DNA of 64,000 nucleotides from an uncultured bacterium (GTDB taxonomy: Bacteria > Bacteroidota > Ignavibacteria > Kapaibacteriales > UBA4661): positions 20,267 through 84,266 of the forward strand of contig CALCNX010000071.1 of assembly GCA_937899715.1 (NCBI GenBank). Reading direction: 5' to 3'. The notes beneath the pieces are model-generated. The model had not been told where the DNA came from. It made no database searches and saw only the letters and a list, made by a program, of their open reading frames with translations. A program made the position numbers and the translations under genes. This document shows, one piece after another, positions 26,658 to 35,301 of the stretch. The first letter of the stretch is position 1, and each line of letters begins with the position of its first letter.

Positions 26658-27995
26658 ATGAAAACACCAACGCTAAAACTCGCCGCACTGAGACCGGGCA
26701 AGCCTGGCAAGCCGGGGCTGGGTGCAAATCAAATTAAATTTCTTCTTCTGACGACCGGTATTCTCATCAGCGCAACGGTGCTTCTCTACACGCAATACCT
26801 TGTTGGGCAACTGCGGGCAAAAGAAGAAAGCGTTGTGAAATTCTATGCGAACGTGATTCAGCACTATGCGGAGAAAGGAATCAGCGAAAACGAAAAGGAC
26901 GACAAAGTAGATTACACTTACTATTTGGAAGGCATTACGCCCACAATCAATTTTCCCGTCGTTCTTGCCGGAGCAGACGACGAGCCGTCGAAACCGTATT
27001 TGCAATCGTCGTTGAATGTGCTGGATTCAGCCGTAGCCGTGCAGATGACCGAAGAGCAGCAGTATCAACTCCTCAAGCGCACCATTGCAGAAATGCGCGA
27101 TGTCTATCCACCTCTCGAAATCAAGCTGGGGCAGATGGTCATTCAAAAAGTGTATTATGCAAACTCCATTCTCGTGCGGAACTTGATGCTGTTTCCCTAC
27201 ATCGAAATTTTAGTTGTTGCCGGATTTATTTTCCTGGGGTACATCGCTTTCAATTATGTCCGTACTGCCGAGCAATCCAACGTTTGGGTGGGTTTAGCGA
27301 AGGAGGCGGCGCATCAACTGGGAACGCCGCTTTCGAGTTTATTGGCATGGCTGGAGATTGCAAAATTAGATGCCGAAAATCCCGAACAAGTCCGCGAAAT
27401 CGTCGGGCAGATGGAGCAGGATGTTGACCGTCTGAGCAAGATTTCGCACCGCTTCTCGAAGATTGGTTCACTGCCGGAAATGAAGGAAGAGGATATTTCC
27501 GCGATTATTCAAAACGTAATTTTGTACTTCGAGCACAGGCTGCCACACTTAGGCAAACGTGTAAAAATCAAAAAAAGTATTCAGGATAATATCAATCTCC
27601 GCATCAATGCCGAACTTTTTGAATGGGTGATTGAAAATCTCGTTAAAAACGCCGCCGAAGCGATGGAATCCGGTGGCGGTATCATTGATATTCTCTTGGA
27701 ACAGCGTGGCACAAAGACGATTATACTCGTCTGTGACAACGGTAAAGGTATGTCGCCTAAAGTGCGCCGCGAGGTCTTTAAGCCCGGATTCAGCACAAAA
27801 AAGCGTGGTTGGGGCTTGGGATTAAGCCTATGCAAGCGGATAATTGAGGATTATCACGGCGGAAAAATTGTGATTAAAGACACCGCGCCCGGCAAAGGAA
27901 CAGTCTTTGCGATAGAACTTCCCAATATCCGCAATAGTGCAAAAGAAGCCCCGACTAAAACCTCGAAAACGTCGCAAGAGGTAGTCACGACGTAA
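26658..27995 (+). CDS. Membrane-bound sensor histidine kinase
   Basis: From ATG 26658 the protein has 445 residues. Two membrane segments (about 27-48 and 177-197) bracket a 130-residue extracytoplasmic domain with no recognised fold. The dimerisation helix carries His219 in AKEAAHQLGTPLSSLLAWLE, and the ATPase domain has VIENLVKNAAEAME, VCDNGKGM and RGWGLGLSLCKRI. This is the usual HisKA/HATPase kinase type of Bacteroidetes. No response regulator adjoins it, so its partner is elsewhere. A weak hairpin with a T-run (28010-28039) lies downstream. An in-frame upstream ATG at 26616 would add 14 residues and is less likely. Confidence 0.9.
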   Translation: MKTPTLKLAALRPGKPGKPGLGANQIKFLLLTTGILISATVLLYTQYLVGQLRAKEESVVKFYANVIQHYAEKGISENEKDDKVDYTYYLEGITPTINFPVVLAGADDEPSKPYLQSSLNVLDSAVAVQMTEEQQYQLLKRTIAEMRDVYPPLEIKLGQMVIQKVYYANSILVRNLMLFPYIEILVVAGFIFLGYIAFNYVRTAEQSNVWVGLAKEAAHQLGTPLSSLLAWLEIAKLDAENPEQVREIVGQMEQDVDRLSKISHRFSKIGSLPEMKEEDISAIIQNVILYFEHRLPHLGKRVKIKKSIQDNINLRINAELFEWVIENLVKNAAEAMESGGGIIDILLEQRGTKTIILVCDNGKGMSPKVRREVFKPGFSTKKRGWGLGLSLCKRIIEDYHGGKIVIKDTAPGKGTVFAIELPNIRNSAKEAPTKTSKTSQEVVTT

Positions 27996-28009
27996 GAAAT
28001 GGCATTTGG

Positions 28010-28039
28010 ACAGCTGTCATCGGATAGCTGTAACTTTTT
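28010..28039 (+). terminator. Possible weak terminator after the kinase
   Basis: ACAGCT (28010-28015) pairs with AGCTGT (28026-28031), followed by TTTTT at 28035-28039. The stem is only 6 bp, so this is tentative. Confidence 0.4.
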
Positions 28040-28096
28040 GATATGTTTTGAGTACAAAACCAAAAAACGATTTTTGTACAATTTCGCAACTGCACA

Positions 28097-28672
28097 ATGA
28101 TACCACCAACTACGGTTACGACTGCTCGTTCACTCGACCTCCAGCGCTCCGAATTTTCTGCTCGCCGATTCCTCGCCATGCCTCTTGCCGGCACTACTGC
28201 ATGGATAGTGGTGGGCGTTTCAGGTATGCTTCTTCCTTCGCGTACCGTCGGCATCATTCTTTTCGTTGCAACGGGCATGATAGCGTACCTCGGTATGTTC
28301 ATCTCACGCTTTACGGGCGAAAATTTTTTGGACAAGACTAAGCCTAAAAACACCTTTGATGCGCTGTTCTTCTATACCGTCGCAATGTCATTGCTTGCGT
28401 ATGCTCTTGCCATACCATTCTATCTGGTTGACCACACTTCATTGCCGCTTACGGTTGGTATTCTGACAGGTATGATGTGGCTTCCGTTCTCTTGGATTGT
28501 ACAGCATTGGGTGGGTGTTTTTCATAGTGTTGTACGGACATTGCTCATAGTTGTTCTTTGGTATGCCTTTCCTCAGCAAAGATTTGTTGCCATTCCATTT
28601 GCTATCGTTGCTGTTTACGCATTCACTATTGTCATTTTCGAGAAGCGCTGGCGCTCAAACCGTGCTGCATAA
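28097..28672 (+). CDS. Multi-spanning membrane protein of unknown function
   Basis: 191 residues with about six hydrophobic segments (28-48, 52-72, 88-110, 117-137, 143-163 and 167-185). No motif I can name; the segment TGMMWLPFSWIVQHWVGVFH stands out as a conserved-looking polar/aromatic stretch within the membrane. The C-terminus is basic (EKRWRSNRAA), so it is likely cytoplasmic. It stands alone between the kinase and a terminator that also ends the opposite-strand surface protein gene. Its stop codon is the first element of a 10-bp tandem repeat (28664-28690). Confidence 0.65.
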   Translation: MIPPTTVTTARSLDLQRSEFSARRFLAMPLAGTTAWIVVGVSGMLLPSRTVGIILFVATGMIAYLGMFISRFTGENFLDKTKPKNTFDALFFYTVAMSLLAYALAIPFYLVDHTSLPLTVGILTGMMWLPFSWIVQHWVGVFHSVVRTLLIVVLWYAFPQQRFVAIPFAIVAVYAFTIVIFEKRWRSNRAA

Positions 28673-28690
28673 AGCTGCATAAAGCTGCAT
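28664..28690 (+). repeat. Three tandem copies of a 10-bp unit
   Basis: GCTGCAT recurs at 28664, 28674 and 28684, joined by AAA. The first copy encodes the last Ala and stop of the preceding gene. It is probably slippage. Confidence 0.8.
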
Positions 28691-28735
28691 AAAAAAGTGT
28701 GTTGAAGCCGTGGCTCGCTTGTGTTCTTGACAAAA

Positions 28736-28775
28736 TAAAAGCCCTTCTGCAAGCCTAAATGCAAAAGGGCTTTAT
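28736..28775. terminator. Intrinsic terminator between convergent genes
   Basis: AAAGCCCTTCTGC pairs with GCAAAAGGGCTTT (28738-28773) with one mismatch. There is a run of A on the left, so it should end the minus-strand giant gene and may also act on the plus strand. Confidence 0.8.
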
Positions 28776-28807
28776 TGCTGTTATTATTGTAGAGTAGCCG
28801 TTCCGTG

Positions 28808-31800
28808 TTAATCACGAAGCATAACCATAATTGAACCCATTTGTTGACCGTTGATTTTTAGATGAAGCCAATATACTCCTTGTGCGATTGTTACGGGCGG
28901 CATCCAAAGGGCAGTGTGCTGTCCGGCGGCAAATGTACCTTGTTCTAACATTGCGATTTCTCGACCAAGAACATCAACTACCGAAATCGTTACCTCGCCG
29001 CCTTGTGTCGTTGTAAATTCCAGCGAATGTGTTTCACCGCGTCGTCCGGGATTAGGGAATAACCGTACATTGGAGAGAATGGTGTTTTGCAAGAGCCGTA
29101 CGGACGTTGCTGCTTGGGTAACAGCTATCACGTTTGATGGGTTACTTGCCGTACCACTATTACCGACTGCGATAACGCGATAATAGACCGTGCCTTCCAT
29201 CGGAAGCTGTGCATCCAGGCTTGTTGTCTGTGCCTGTGCGCCAAAGGCGTTGATAATTTGTGTAAATGCTGCGTCGGAAGCAATCTGAACAATATATGCC
29301 GACTCGTCGCTTAATTGCTCCCAGTTCATCGTAAAACCCAATGAGCTGATATTGGTAGCTTGAAGTGCTGTCGGTACGTCTGCGGGTAATGCCACTTCCA
29401 CGATGTTGGAGGGCGCATCGGATTGCAAAAGTACGCTCTTCGCCGTAGCATTTGCCGTAACGCGGTAAAAATATGTCCAGCCTGCTTGCAGACCATTGAC
29501 TACAATACTTGTTGTAATGACATTATTAAAAGTCCTTACAATGGAGTTGAAATTACGGTCAGTTGCCACTTGAACTGTATAACTTGCCGCACCGTTAATT
29601 GCCTGCCATTCGGCTGTGAAGCTCGTTGACGAAGGATTGATGGCATCAAAGGCAACCAAACCGCTTACCTGTCCCGTTGGCAATGTGGCTGTTTGGAAGT
29701 TTGACCACAAACCGCTTACACTTTCTCCATATGCACGTACACGGAAATAGTACGTTTTTCCTGCCGGAACGGTAAAGGTGCAATTTGTTGTCGGACTTAA
29801 TACAGAAGCATTAATCACACCGTTTGTAAAATTAATGTCCGTTGCTGCTTGTACGTTATAGCCCTTTGCACCAAGAGTAGATTGCCAGTTTGCCGTAAAG
29901 TTGATAGGCTGAAGGTTCGTTGCTGGAGCAATAACAGGTGTTTCAGGCATTGTAAGTACCGTTGCCAGATTAGAATACGGGCTTGTGGTATTGTTCGGAC
30001 CAAGCGCACGAACGCGGTAAAAGACGGTCTTGCCTGGGGAAAGGTTTGATAGAGTCAGCTGCGGAATATTTTGAGCTTGTCCAAGAGGATAAGTTTGCAA
30101 AACGTTTTTGAATGCAACATCTGACGCTACTTGTAACTCATAGCCCGTTGCGCCGGAAACAAGCGACCATCGCGCAATCGCATTGGTGGTACCAACATTT
30201 GTAGGTATGTATGCAGTTGGCGTTGCTATACCTGCTTGGTTAGTTTGCAGTTCAACCTTGATTTGTTGTGTACTGAAAGGAGTTGTAATTGCTCCCCCGC
30301 CATTAGCACGCACACGGTAAAATATAATGCTACCGGCTTGGAGATTGGTAATGGTCATAGATGTACCAGTTGGTTGGTACTGCCAGCGAACACCGCTATC
30401 AAAGATGATTTCGAGAGTGGTTGTGCCGCCATCAGACGAATTTTGCCAGTTTGCCGTAAAACTTGTCGTGCCAATGTTTGTTGCTGCAAGCGGTACGGCG
30501 GGGCTTGGCGGAAGTGTCGTTACCATTATTCCGCTTGAATAGGCAGAACTGTTATTATTGGCATCAAGCGAGCGAACGCGAATATAGCGGGTTGTACTAG
30601 GCAGAAAACCGCTTAGAGGGATACTCAGCGTATTGCCACCCTGCACAATAAACGATGTATTGCCAACAGCAAAATTAAGATTTGTCGAAACTTGAACCTC
30701 ATAGCCTGAAGCGCTCGGCACAGTCTGCCACGTTGCCGTGAAATTTGTTTTGCTGACATTATTAACTGAAACTCCTGTCGGTGCTGTCAGTGCCGATGAA
30801 GGAATCAAAACGCTTGCGGGGTAATTATAAGCGCTTATCACACCTGCGCTGCTGATGGCATTCATACGGTAGTAATACGTTGCGCCTGCCTTGAGATTTG
30901 TGCCAAGAAGTTGATTCGTAACAACAAACCAATTTACTCCGGCAATGTTCGTAAATGTTTTGATGATGCTTTGAGCTGAGAAGGTCGCATTCGTTGACAC
31001 TTGGAGCGTGTAGGAAGTTGCACCTTCTGCTACTGTCCAGTTTACGCGAAATTGGTCTTGCAGGATATTGTTTGCTGCGCCAAAGAGCGGAAGATTTGGC
31101 GGGGTAGAAACTGTATCTACATTAGAAAATTCGCTGCGCACCCCATTTGCACCAACAGTACGCATCCGCACAAAATAGGTCGTGCCGGGCTTTGCGGGCA
31201 GACTCCATGTCGGATTTGCACTTGCTAAGACCGTCGGGTTATTTGCAAAGACCGAACCTATATTCTCCGTGAAATTCATATTGGTAGCGTATTGAATATC
31301 GTACGCGGATGCTCCCGAAACAGGTTGCCACTGTACGGTAAGGCTTTGTTGATGTGCTGCCGTTGCAACAAGATTCTGTGGTGCTGCTGGCAACACGGGT
31401 TGCAATGCTTCTTGTGTAACCGTTATCGTTTTGGTAATTCCTCCGCCCGTAAAGGTGATAATGGCTGTGCGTGATGCAGGTACTATCACATTGGCATTGG
31501 AAGGTAATTGAATAGTTGCTGCCATAGTACCATTTCCTGCTGTTGGCGATATAACTGCCCAGGGTTGGTTGCTCGTTGCTGTCCAAGCAATATTGGAGGT
31601 GATGTTGACGGTGTAGGAACCGGAAGTACCGCCGACAGCAAGTTGGGTAGTATTAACATTGAGTGCCGCTGGAGCTACGGGTACTTTTCCGCTCTGAGTA
31701 ATGGTAATTGTCTTGACAACTTGATTACCAAGCGGACCGGCGGTGAAAGTGACGGTTGCATTTCTTGTAGCGGTTGTTGTGTTCGGTTGAATATAAAGTT

Positions 31801-34402
31801 TCGAGGAACCATTGAGAGCGCCATATATTGGAGTGGCTGTTACCCATGGTTGATTACTTGAGAACGACCAACCTGTATTTGAGGTCAGATTTACCGTGTA
31901 ACCAAGAGGATAACCCGTGCTGTCGGCAGTAATTTGAGAAACATCTGCATTTAACTTTGGTGACAGGGCGGGCTGAGTAATAGTAATCGTCTTGCTGATT
32001 CCATTGCTGCTAAAGGTAATAACGGATGTCTGTGGTAGAACCGTAAGGTTTTTGGGGACTTGAATTATTGCTGTCCCGTTACCATTGCCGCTTGTAGGTG
32101 AAACGGTCGAAAAACCGGGAATATTCGATGATGCTGTCCATTGATAGTTCGATGAAACATTAACCGTGTAAAAGGTGGTGCTATCTGCCGGAGCTGAAAT
32201 TGTTGTGACATCAATATTGAGAGTTGCTGCCGGAGTGGTAAAGGCAACATAATCAGATTGAGCGCTGCTAACGGGACCACCACCCATATTGCTTGCGAAC
32301 ACTCTTGCATAATATGTTGTTGAGGGTGCTAGTGTTGCTGTAAACACCTGACTTGTAGCGGTCGTCGTGCTATTGACAGATTTGAAAATTTGTGCATTAT
32401 TCGGGGTTCGTGAAATATCAATTCCTACAAATTGTGCCCCAATGATAGGCTGCCAATTTACCGTTGCACCTGACGATGAAACATTGGTAATAGAGCTAAC
32501 AATAGGCTTGCTGGGCGGCAGAGTAATACCATTCATGCTGGGTGCAGTACTAATAGAACCATTGGGCATGACCGCATTGACGATATAATTATATTGTAAT
32601 CTGGGCTGTAAATTACTCCAGGTAAAGTTTGTCGCTGTGGTGTTTGCCGTTGTCGGTGTGGGCTGTGGTCCGGGTATGGGAGCTACATAGATTTGAACAT
32701 TGTAACTCACTGCACCGGGAACAGGTGTCCAGTTGGCAGTAAAGCCTGTGCCTGAATTGAGGTTCGACACCGGAAGCCATGTCGGTCCCTGTGCGCGTGT
32801 TGTTCCTTGTGTTGTGCTTGAATATGCTCCCGCTTCAGACGTAAAGTTGATACCGCGCAACCGTGCATAGTAGGTTGTATAGGCGCGTAAACCCGATACC
32901 GATTGAAGCTGGACAGGTTGCCCTGTGGTAGGAATGGTAACTGTTTTAAGGCTTTGTGTAAAGCCCGCATCCAAAGCAAGCTGTAACTCATATTTTGATG
33001 CCCCAACTACATTATTCCACTGGGCATATATTACCGAGGTGTCACTACCATTCGCCAAGAAAAGCTTCAATCCTGTTGGCGGCGGTAAAATTATATTGGC
33101 ATCAAAAGCCTTAAATATGAGAGATGCTTGATCTACCTCGTTTTCTAAATTAGAGTTAATGATTAATGCGCACTGAACATCATTTGCAAAAGCAATGGCT
33201 TCGCTTCTTACAGCACCTTCTCCTGACCACCATTGAGGAGATGTTCCGAACCACGTTATTCCGCCATTTTTCTTGTAATACCGAACCCCTTTACTTGTAA
33301 GCCCTGTCACATCATAGCCTAAAAGATTTTGTTGCATTGTTGTTGCAAGAGATGCGGGAACAATTGAGCTTCCAAAATTTAGTTCTCTCAGAAATTTATT
33401 TATTTCCGCAGAACTCATCTTGAAACCGCCACCGCCACTTATTTTCGTCAAGTTGCCCCAGTCTGTTGATATATAAGCGTATGTAGATGGATAGTGGTAA
33501 GATTTGGCGGGATAAGGTGATGGCGGAATACAAGTAATATTCGATAATCCCGCGGGTGTAAAAATATTATTCTGCATATGTTGAATAAAATCTGCCCCAT
33601 AATTGGGCGAGTTATTATTCTGATAGAGCAGAGGGTTTTCTATGCGCGGAATAAGGATTCTGAATAAACAAAAATTAGCATTGTGATAACTATTGACATT
33701 CATATCCGAAAGCAAAACACCATTGGCAATTAAAGCTTGTAGTCCCGGATCATCCAGCTCACCGCTGCCGCGAATACCACTTTTATGATTGAGCAGTTGC
33801 CGAAACGTAATGAGCTTTGTATTGGTTCCCAGCACCCAAGTAGGCGGTAAATAGGGATAAATATAACTATCAAGGCTAATATTTTTTGCGGTCAATAATT
33901 TAACCGCAGCCGTTCCGGTCATAAGTTTACTGACGCTGGCAATATCAATGCGCTCGTTTGCGGACATTGCTCGTGAAGGCGGGTCTTGTGAACGCCGAGC
34001 CTCGCCCCATGCACGTGAGACGACACTCGTATAATTCTTGTAAGAAATAGTGAACTGATAACCAATACATTTATTTTTAAGTTGAGCCTCAAGGCTATCA
34101 GCAAATCCCTGAATAAATGGATAATATGTAGCATCATTGAGTGCGCCTACTTGAGCCTTAAGCGGCAAAGCCAATAAACAGAAAATAAAAATCGCAATAT
34201 GGTTAACAAAGAACCATACTGAGCGGGGTCGAAAAAAATTCGCCACAGTAAAGAAGAAGCCTACGAGAACAGCTCGGAGTGTCGGAATCGATTCTATCAA
34301 TATCTTCTTCTGAAGGTGCGAATCCTTCTGCTCCGAGTTGGTGAGGTTTGTCCCAAACAGATGTGTTTGTGGACGAGAAAGTAGAGATATAGTGCGTCGC
34401 AT
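28808..34402 (-). CDS. Giant surface beta-lactamase-like protein with FN3/BACON repeats and T9SS domain
   Basis: 1864 residues. Residues about 60-85 form a hydrophobic signal segment after an unusually long, polar N-terminus. Residues 90-450 are a class C beta-lactamase/DD-peptidase fold with Ser156-x2-Lys159 (IASVSKLMTGTAAV), a Tyr-x-Asn (YHNANF) and LLNHKSGIRGSG. After that come about three FN3 units, three BACON-type units (about 745-1000; for example TSNIAWTATSNQPWA) and about eight FN3 units, then a T9SS type A sorting domain (LFPNPGRRGETHSLEF). Strong start support comes from AAAGGAG 9 nt before ATG 34402. It is likely anchored outside the cell, with a hydrolase head on a repeat stalk. 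The substrate (peptidoglycan or a D-amino-acid ester) is unproven. It is preceded by the array promoter at 34608-34698. Confidence 0.85.
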   Translation of the reverse strand: MRRTISLLSRPQTHLFGTNLTNSEQKDSHLQKKILIESIPTLRAVLVGFFFTVANFFRPRSVWFFVNHIAIFIFCLLALPLKAQVGALNDATYYPFIQGFADSLEAQLKNKCIGYQFTISYKNYTSVVSRAWGEARRSQDPPSRAMSANERIDIASVSKLMTGTAAVKLLTAKNISLDSYIYPYLPPTWVLGTNTKLITFRQLLNHKSGIRGSGELDDPGLQALIANGVLLSDMNVNSYHNANFCLFRILIPRIENPLLYQNNNSPNYGADFIQHMQNNIFTPAGLSNITCIPPSPYPAKSYHYPSTYAYISTDWGNLTKISGGGGFKMSSAEINKFLRELNFGSSIVPASLATTMQQNLLGYDVTGLTSKGVRYYKKNGGITWFGTSPQWWSGEGAVRSEAIAFANDVQCALIINSNLENEVDQASLIFKAFDANIILPPPTGLKLFLANGSDTSVIYAQWNNVVGASKYELQLALDAGFTQSLKTVTIPTTGQPVQLQSVSGLRAYTTYYARLRGINFTSEAGAYSSTTQGTTRAQGPTWLPVSNLNSGTGFTANWTPVPGAVSYNVQIYVAPIPGPQPTPTTANTTATNFTWSNLQPRLQYNYIVNAVMPNGSISTAPSMNGITLPPSKPIVSSITNVSSSGATVNWQPIIGAQFVGIDISRTPNNAQIFKSVNSTTTATSQVFTATLAPSTTYYARVFASNMGGGPVSSAQSDYVAFTTPAATLNIDVTTISAPADSTTFYTVNVSSNYQWTASSNIPGFSTVSPTSGNGNGTAIIQVPKNLTVLPQTSVITFSSNGISKTITITQPALSPKLNADVSQITADSTGYPLGYTVNLTSNTGWSFSSNQPWVTATPIYGALNGSSKLYIQPNTTTATRNATVTFTAGPLGNQVVKTITITQSGKVPVAPAALNVNTTQLAVGGTSGSYTVNITSNIAWTATSNQPWAVISPTAGNGTMAATIQLPSNANVIVPASRTAIITFTGGGITKTITVTQEALQPVLPAAPQNLVATAAHQQSLTVQWQPVSGASAYDIQYATNMNFTENIGSVFANNPTVLASANPTWSLPAKPGTTYFVRMRTVGANGVRSEFSNVDTVSTPPNLPLFGAANNILQDQFRVNWTVAEGATSYTLQVSTNATFSAQSIIKTFTNIAGVNWFVVTNQLLGTNLKAGATYYYRMNAISSAGVISAYNYPASVLIPSSALTAPTGVSVNNVSKTNFTATWQTVPSASGYEVQVSTNLNFAVGNTSFIVQGGNTLSIPLSGFLPSTTRYIRVRSLDANNNSSAYSSGIMVTTLPPSPAVPLAATNIGTTSFTANWQNSSDGGTTTLEIIFDSGVRWQYQPTGTSMTITNLQAGSIIFYRVRANGGGAITTPFSTQQIKVELQTNQAGIATPTAYIPTNVGTTNAIARWSLVSGATGYELQVASDVAFKNVLQTYPLGQAQNIPQLTLSNLSPGKTVFYRVRALGPNNTTSPYSNLATVLTMPETPVIAPATNLQPINFTANWQSTLGAKGYNVQAATDINFTNGVINASVLSPTTNCTFTVPAGKTYYFRVRAYGESVSGLWSNFQTATLPTGQVSGLVAFDAINPSSTSFTAEWQAINGAASYTVQVATDRNFNSIVRTFNNVITTSIVVNGLQAGWTYFYRVTANATAKSVLLQSDAPSNIVEVALPADVPTALQATNISSLGFTMNWEQLSDESAYIVQIASDAAFTQIINAFGAQAQTTSLDAQLPMEGTVYYRVIAVGNSGTASNPSNVIAVTQAATSVRLLQNTILSNVRLFPNPGRRGETHSLEFTTTQGGEVTISVVDVLGREIAMLEQGTFAAGQHTALWMPPVTIAQGVYWLHLKINGQQMGSIMVMLRD

Positions 34403-34428
34403 AGCATACGCTCCTTTAAGAAAAGTAT

Positions 34429-34493
34429 GGAAAAATGGGTTTTACCTCATCCCGGCGTGAACACAATGTTTCCTAAAAGTTTTGCCGACTGCC
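34429..34493 (-). promoter_or_regulatory. Leader element of the 1864-residue surface protein
   Basis: The minus strand reads GGCAGTCGGCAAAACTTTT (34493 to 34475), then 32 nt later GGTAAAACCCATTTTT. The same two words occur before the second giant (42950-43018), each about 82-83 nt upstream of the ATG, and in the upstream RNA units. It is transcribed 5' untranslated RNA and may fold or bind a regulator. Its function is unknown. Confidence 0.6.
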
Positions 34494-34607
34494 TAGAAAA
34501 ACATTAACCGGAACGATACCACAAAACAAGTGTTTTTGTGATGTGCTTGTCCTATTCCAGTTGTTTTATCTTTTTCCAACAACCAAAGAAATAGTACAAT
34601 CACAGGA

Positions 34608-34698
34608 CAAAAATAGATGTTCCCACACTTAGATTTATGTACCTCGAAGTAAGTATCTTCTATCCTAAAAGGTCATTTTGATATATACCCAAAAGTCA
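34608..34698 (-). promoter_or_regulatory. Three-repeat operator array and -7 box (locus A)
   Basis: Minus strand: 15-bp repeats TGACTTTTGGGTATA (34684-34698), TGACCTTTTAGGATA (34661-34675) and TTACTTCGAGGTACA (34638-34652), starts 23 bp apart. Then come 22 bp and TATTTTTG (34608-34615), a TAnnTTTG box. No TTG lies at -33, so activation by a factor on the repeats is likely. The same layout with the same 22-bp distance precedes the second giant gene. Confidence 0.6.
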
Positions 34699-34730
34699 TA
34701 TACAGATAGCCGAGATTGCGCTATATCGGC

Positions 34731-34937
34731 TATAAAGTAATAGAGCAAACGTAGATTATAGGGAATCTGCGTTTGCTCTATTAAATGAGAATTCCTAATA
34801 ACCAATAGCGAGGAATTCTGTATTTTTGTACCAGACATTCCTTTCTGAAATAAAGAAATGTGGTTTATCGCCGCAGCTTTGCTTTCCGTTTGCCGACTGC
34901 CAGCAAGGCTGTGGTTTTTATTGGTTTTGTCGTGAAA
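34731..34937 (-). ncRNA. Candidate small or leader RNA, copy R1
   Basis: A minus-strand unit of about 200 nt inferred from a promoter (34944-34974) and a closing hairpin: AATAGAGCAAACG (34739-34751) pairs exactly with CGTTTGCTCTATT (34770-34782); the U-tract after it is poor. The body holds GGCAGTCGGCAAAC and GATAAACCACATTTC, shared with copies R2 and R3. Two further pairings are visible (ACATTTCTTT with AAAGGAATGT). No convincing coding frame is present; a minus-strand open frame runs through it but shares little beyond the RNA words with R2. Confidence 0.5.
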
Positions 34938-34943
34938 TTTGCT

Positions 34944-35011
34944 CAAAAATATATGTTTATATTTTTTTGGACAAGAGACATCCGATGAACTGTCCCTTTT
35001 ATCCGATGAAC
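34944..35011 (-). promoter_or_regulatory. Promoter of R1 with 21-bp-period repeat pair
   Basis: Minus strand: GTTCATCGGAT at 35001-35011 and again at 34980-34990 (period 21), TTG at 34972-34974, 20 bp, then TATTTTTG at 34944-34951. The promoter-proximal repeat reads ACAGTTCAT, which fits the published LytTR/AlgR site consensus. Pairs of such sites 21-22 bp apart are their normal arrangement. Assignment to LytTR is inference. Confidence 0.6.
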
Positions 35012-35195
35012 CGCCCAAACTTGGATTTTTTCTTGGCGATAAAGAAATTAAACGCCCAGAAATTGGGAATGTAGAACGTGGTTCGTTGAAGTGCTACACA
35101 ACGAGTCATTCGTGTTTGTAGTGAACAGGCTTTGTACTTCTGTTCCGCCCAGCGCTGTAATAATGCCGCAGAGAAGGTTGTTGCTTGAGAAAAAA

Positions 35196-35235
35196 TAAAA
35201 GCCCTTCCGCGCTTGATTGCGCAAAGGGGCTTTGG
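35196..35235 (-). terminator. Intrinsic terminator of the 35302-37449 gene
   Basis: AAAGCCCTTCCGCGC pairs with GCGCAAAGGGGCTTT (35198-35233; one bulge or mismatch), followed on the minus strand by TTTATTTTTTC. The stretch 35040-35195 upstream of it holds no gene, repeat or regulatory word that I can recognise. Confidence 0.85.
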
Positions 35236-35301
35236 GAATACTATAATTGTGTCGTGCTTACCTGAGAGAACAACGCAAAAAATGGTTGTACGAGCACGTA
35301 C

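Noticed and set aside
34840..34901. Resemblance of R1 to the c-di-GMP-I (GEMM) riboswitch
   Set aside because: Words like GGCAAAC, GCAAAGC and UAAACC occur in similar order, but I cannot confirm the stems or the tetraloop-receptor, and R2 has GCAUAGCC. A cmscan against Rfam would decide.
34665..35018. 117-residue minus-strand frame through R1 and its promoter
   Set aside because: It spans the promoter, the hairpin and an operator repeat; resemblance to the frames in R2/R3 follows from shared DNA words and not from a stable protein alignment.
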